DNA of 14,872 nucleotides, from assembly GCA_002425245.1 (NCBI GenBank), contig DILW01000181.1, positions 1-14,872 of the forward strand. The letters are read 5' to 3'. The DNA comes from Betaproteobacteria bacterium UBA5582. Lineage in GTDB: Bacteria > Pseudomonadota > Gammaproteobacteria > Burkholderiales > Rhodocyclaceae. Position numbers and translations under genes: made by a program. Positions 14,475 through 14,872 of the stretch are shown here, piece by piece; position 1 is the first letter of the stretch, and each line of letters begins with the position of its first letter. Under the pieces are notes generated by a model. That model worked only from the letters and a program-made list of their open reading frames with translations, was not told where the DNA came from and ran no database searches.

Positions 14475-14872
14475 TGACGCCTTCCGACGCGGATTACCAG
14501 CGTGCTGTCGACCTGCTGCTGGCCGGCGAATTGGTCGCGTTGCCGACCGAGACCGTCTACGGCCTCGGCGCCGACGCCGCCAACCCGGCGGCGGTGGCCA
14601 AAATCTTCGCCGCCAAGGGCCGCCCGGCCGACCATCCGCTGATCGTCCACCTCGCCGGCCACGATGCCGTCGAAGCCTGGGCCGAGCAGGTGCCGGCGGT
14701 GGCCTGGGAGCTGATGGAAACCTTCTGGCCCGGCCCGCTGACGCTGATCCTGAAGAAGCAGGCCTGGGTGCCCGACGCCGTCACCGGCGGCCAGGACACC
14801 GTCGGCCTGCGCGTTCCCGGTCATCCGGTGGCGCTCGAACTGCTGCGCCGCTTTGCCGCCGCCAAAGGTGAG
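14474..14872 (+). CDS. L-threonylcarbamoyladenylate synthase, Sua5/YrdC family (5' part)
   Basis: Partial; 133 codons are visible and the frame runs off the right edge. The family makes threonylcarbamoyl-AMP from threonine, bicarbonate and ATP, the first step of the t6A modification at position 37 of tRNAs reading ANN codons. Signatures seen: PTETVYGLGADA (24-35), KIFAAKGRPADHPLIVH (43-59), FWPGPLTLIL (84-93) and TVGLRVPGHP (109-118). The start ATG shares one base with the purK stop (TGATG), implying translational coupling. Whether it is the short TsaC/YrdC form or the longer Sua5 form with a C-terminal domain cannot be told, so no symbol is given. Confidence 0.93.
   Translation, partial: MTPSDADYQRAVDLLLAGELVALPTETVYGLGADAANPAAVAKIFAAKGRPADHPLIVHLAGHDAVEAWAEQVPAVAWELMETFWPGPLTLILKKQAWVPDAVTGGQDTVGLRVPGHPVALELLRRFAAAKGE

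Noticed and set aside
1..14872. CRISPR arrays, tRNA or rRNA genes, insertion sequences, phage genes
   Set aside because: No regular repeat-spacer pattern, tRNA-like clover-leaf, transposase or integrase motif was seen. The gaps are too short to hide a mobile element.

Overview
The window looks like the chromosome of a high-GC betaproteobacterium, most likely of the Rhodocyclales group (Dechloromonas/Azonexus-like). This is an inference from the GC-rich codon use, a homodimeric-type pyruvate dehydrogenase E1, an anaerobe-style iorAB pair and a folD-purE-purK-sua5 cluster. I cannot confirm the genus without a database.

Layout. (1) Positions 1-2924, minus strand: the pyruvate dehydrogenase operon, with aceE complete and the start of aceF running off the left edge. 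A recognisable sigma70-type promoter lies about 110-140 bp upstream of aceE. (2) Positions 3141-9245: a three-gene accessory block. A NarL/LuxR-type response regulator (minus) and a six-TM hybrid histidine kinase with a C-terminal receiver (minus) flank a large plus-strand gene for a 1192-residue protein that I do not recognise as a named family. That protein reads as a mosaic: a LamG-like N-terminus, four LGFP-type repeats, a C2-like acidic beta domain, and a papain/C39-like cysteine peptidase core with Cys, His and Asp in the expected order. A short hydrophobic segment and a beta-rich C-terminus follow. (3) Positions 9408-11890, plus strand: iorA-iorB, indolepyruvate (arylpyruvate):ferredoxin oxidoreductase, closed by a strong intrinsic terminator. 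(4) Positions 11962-14872, plus strand: folD, purE, purK and the start of a sua5/tsaC gene. They are packed with zero spacing or 1-4 bp overlaps, as in one operon for one-carbon/purine metabolism and tRNA modification.

How the parts work together. aceEF feeds acetyl-CoA into central metabolism. iorAB makes arylacetyl-CoA from aromatic amino-acid-derived keto acids. FolD supplies 10-formyl-THF for purine synthesis, and PurK/PurE make CAIR by the bacterial N5-CAIR route. The accessory block is the part that stands out. A kinase of the hybrid type and a LuxR-type regulator sit on either side of the putative peptidase, which suggests a sensory circuit controlling or controlled with it. Co-function is inferred from adjacency only.

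The remaining gaps are short: 216 bp upstream of aceE, 119 bp between the regulator and the large gene, 162 bp between the kinase and iorA, and 71 bp between iorB and folD. There are no RNA genes, insertion sequences or CRISPR arrays that I can see. The long open frames opposite aceE, the large gene, iorA and purK are high-GC shadow frames.
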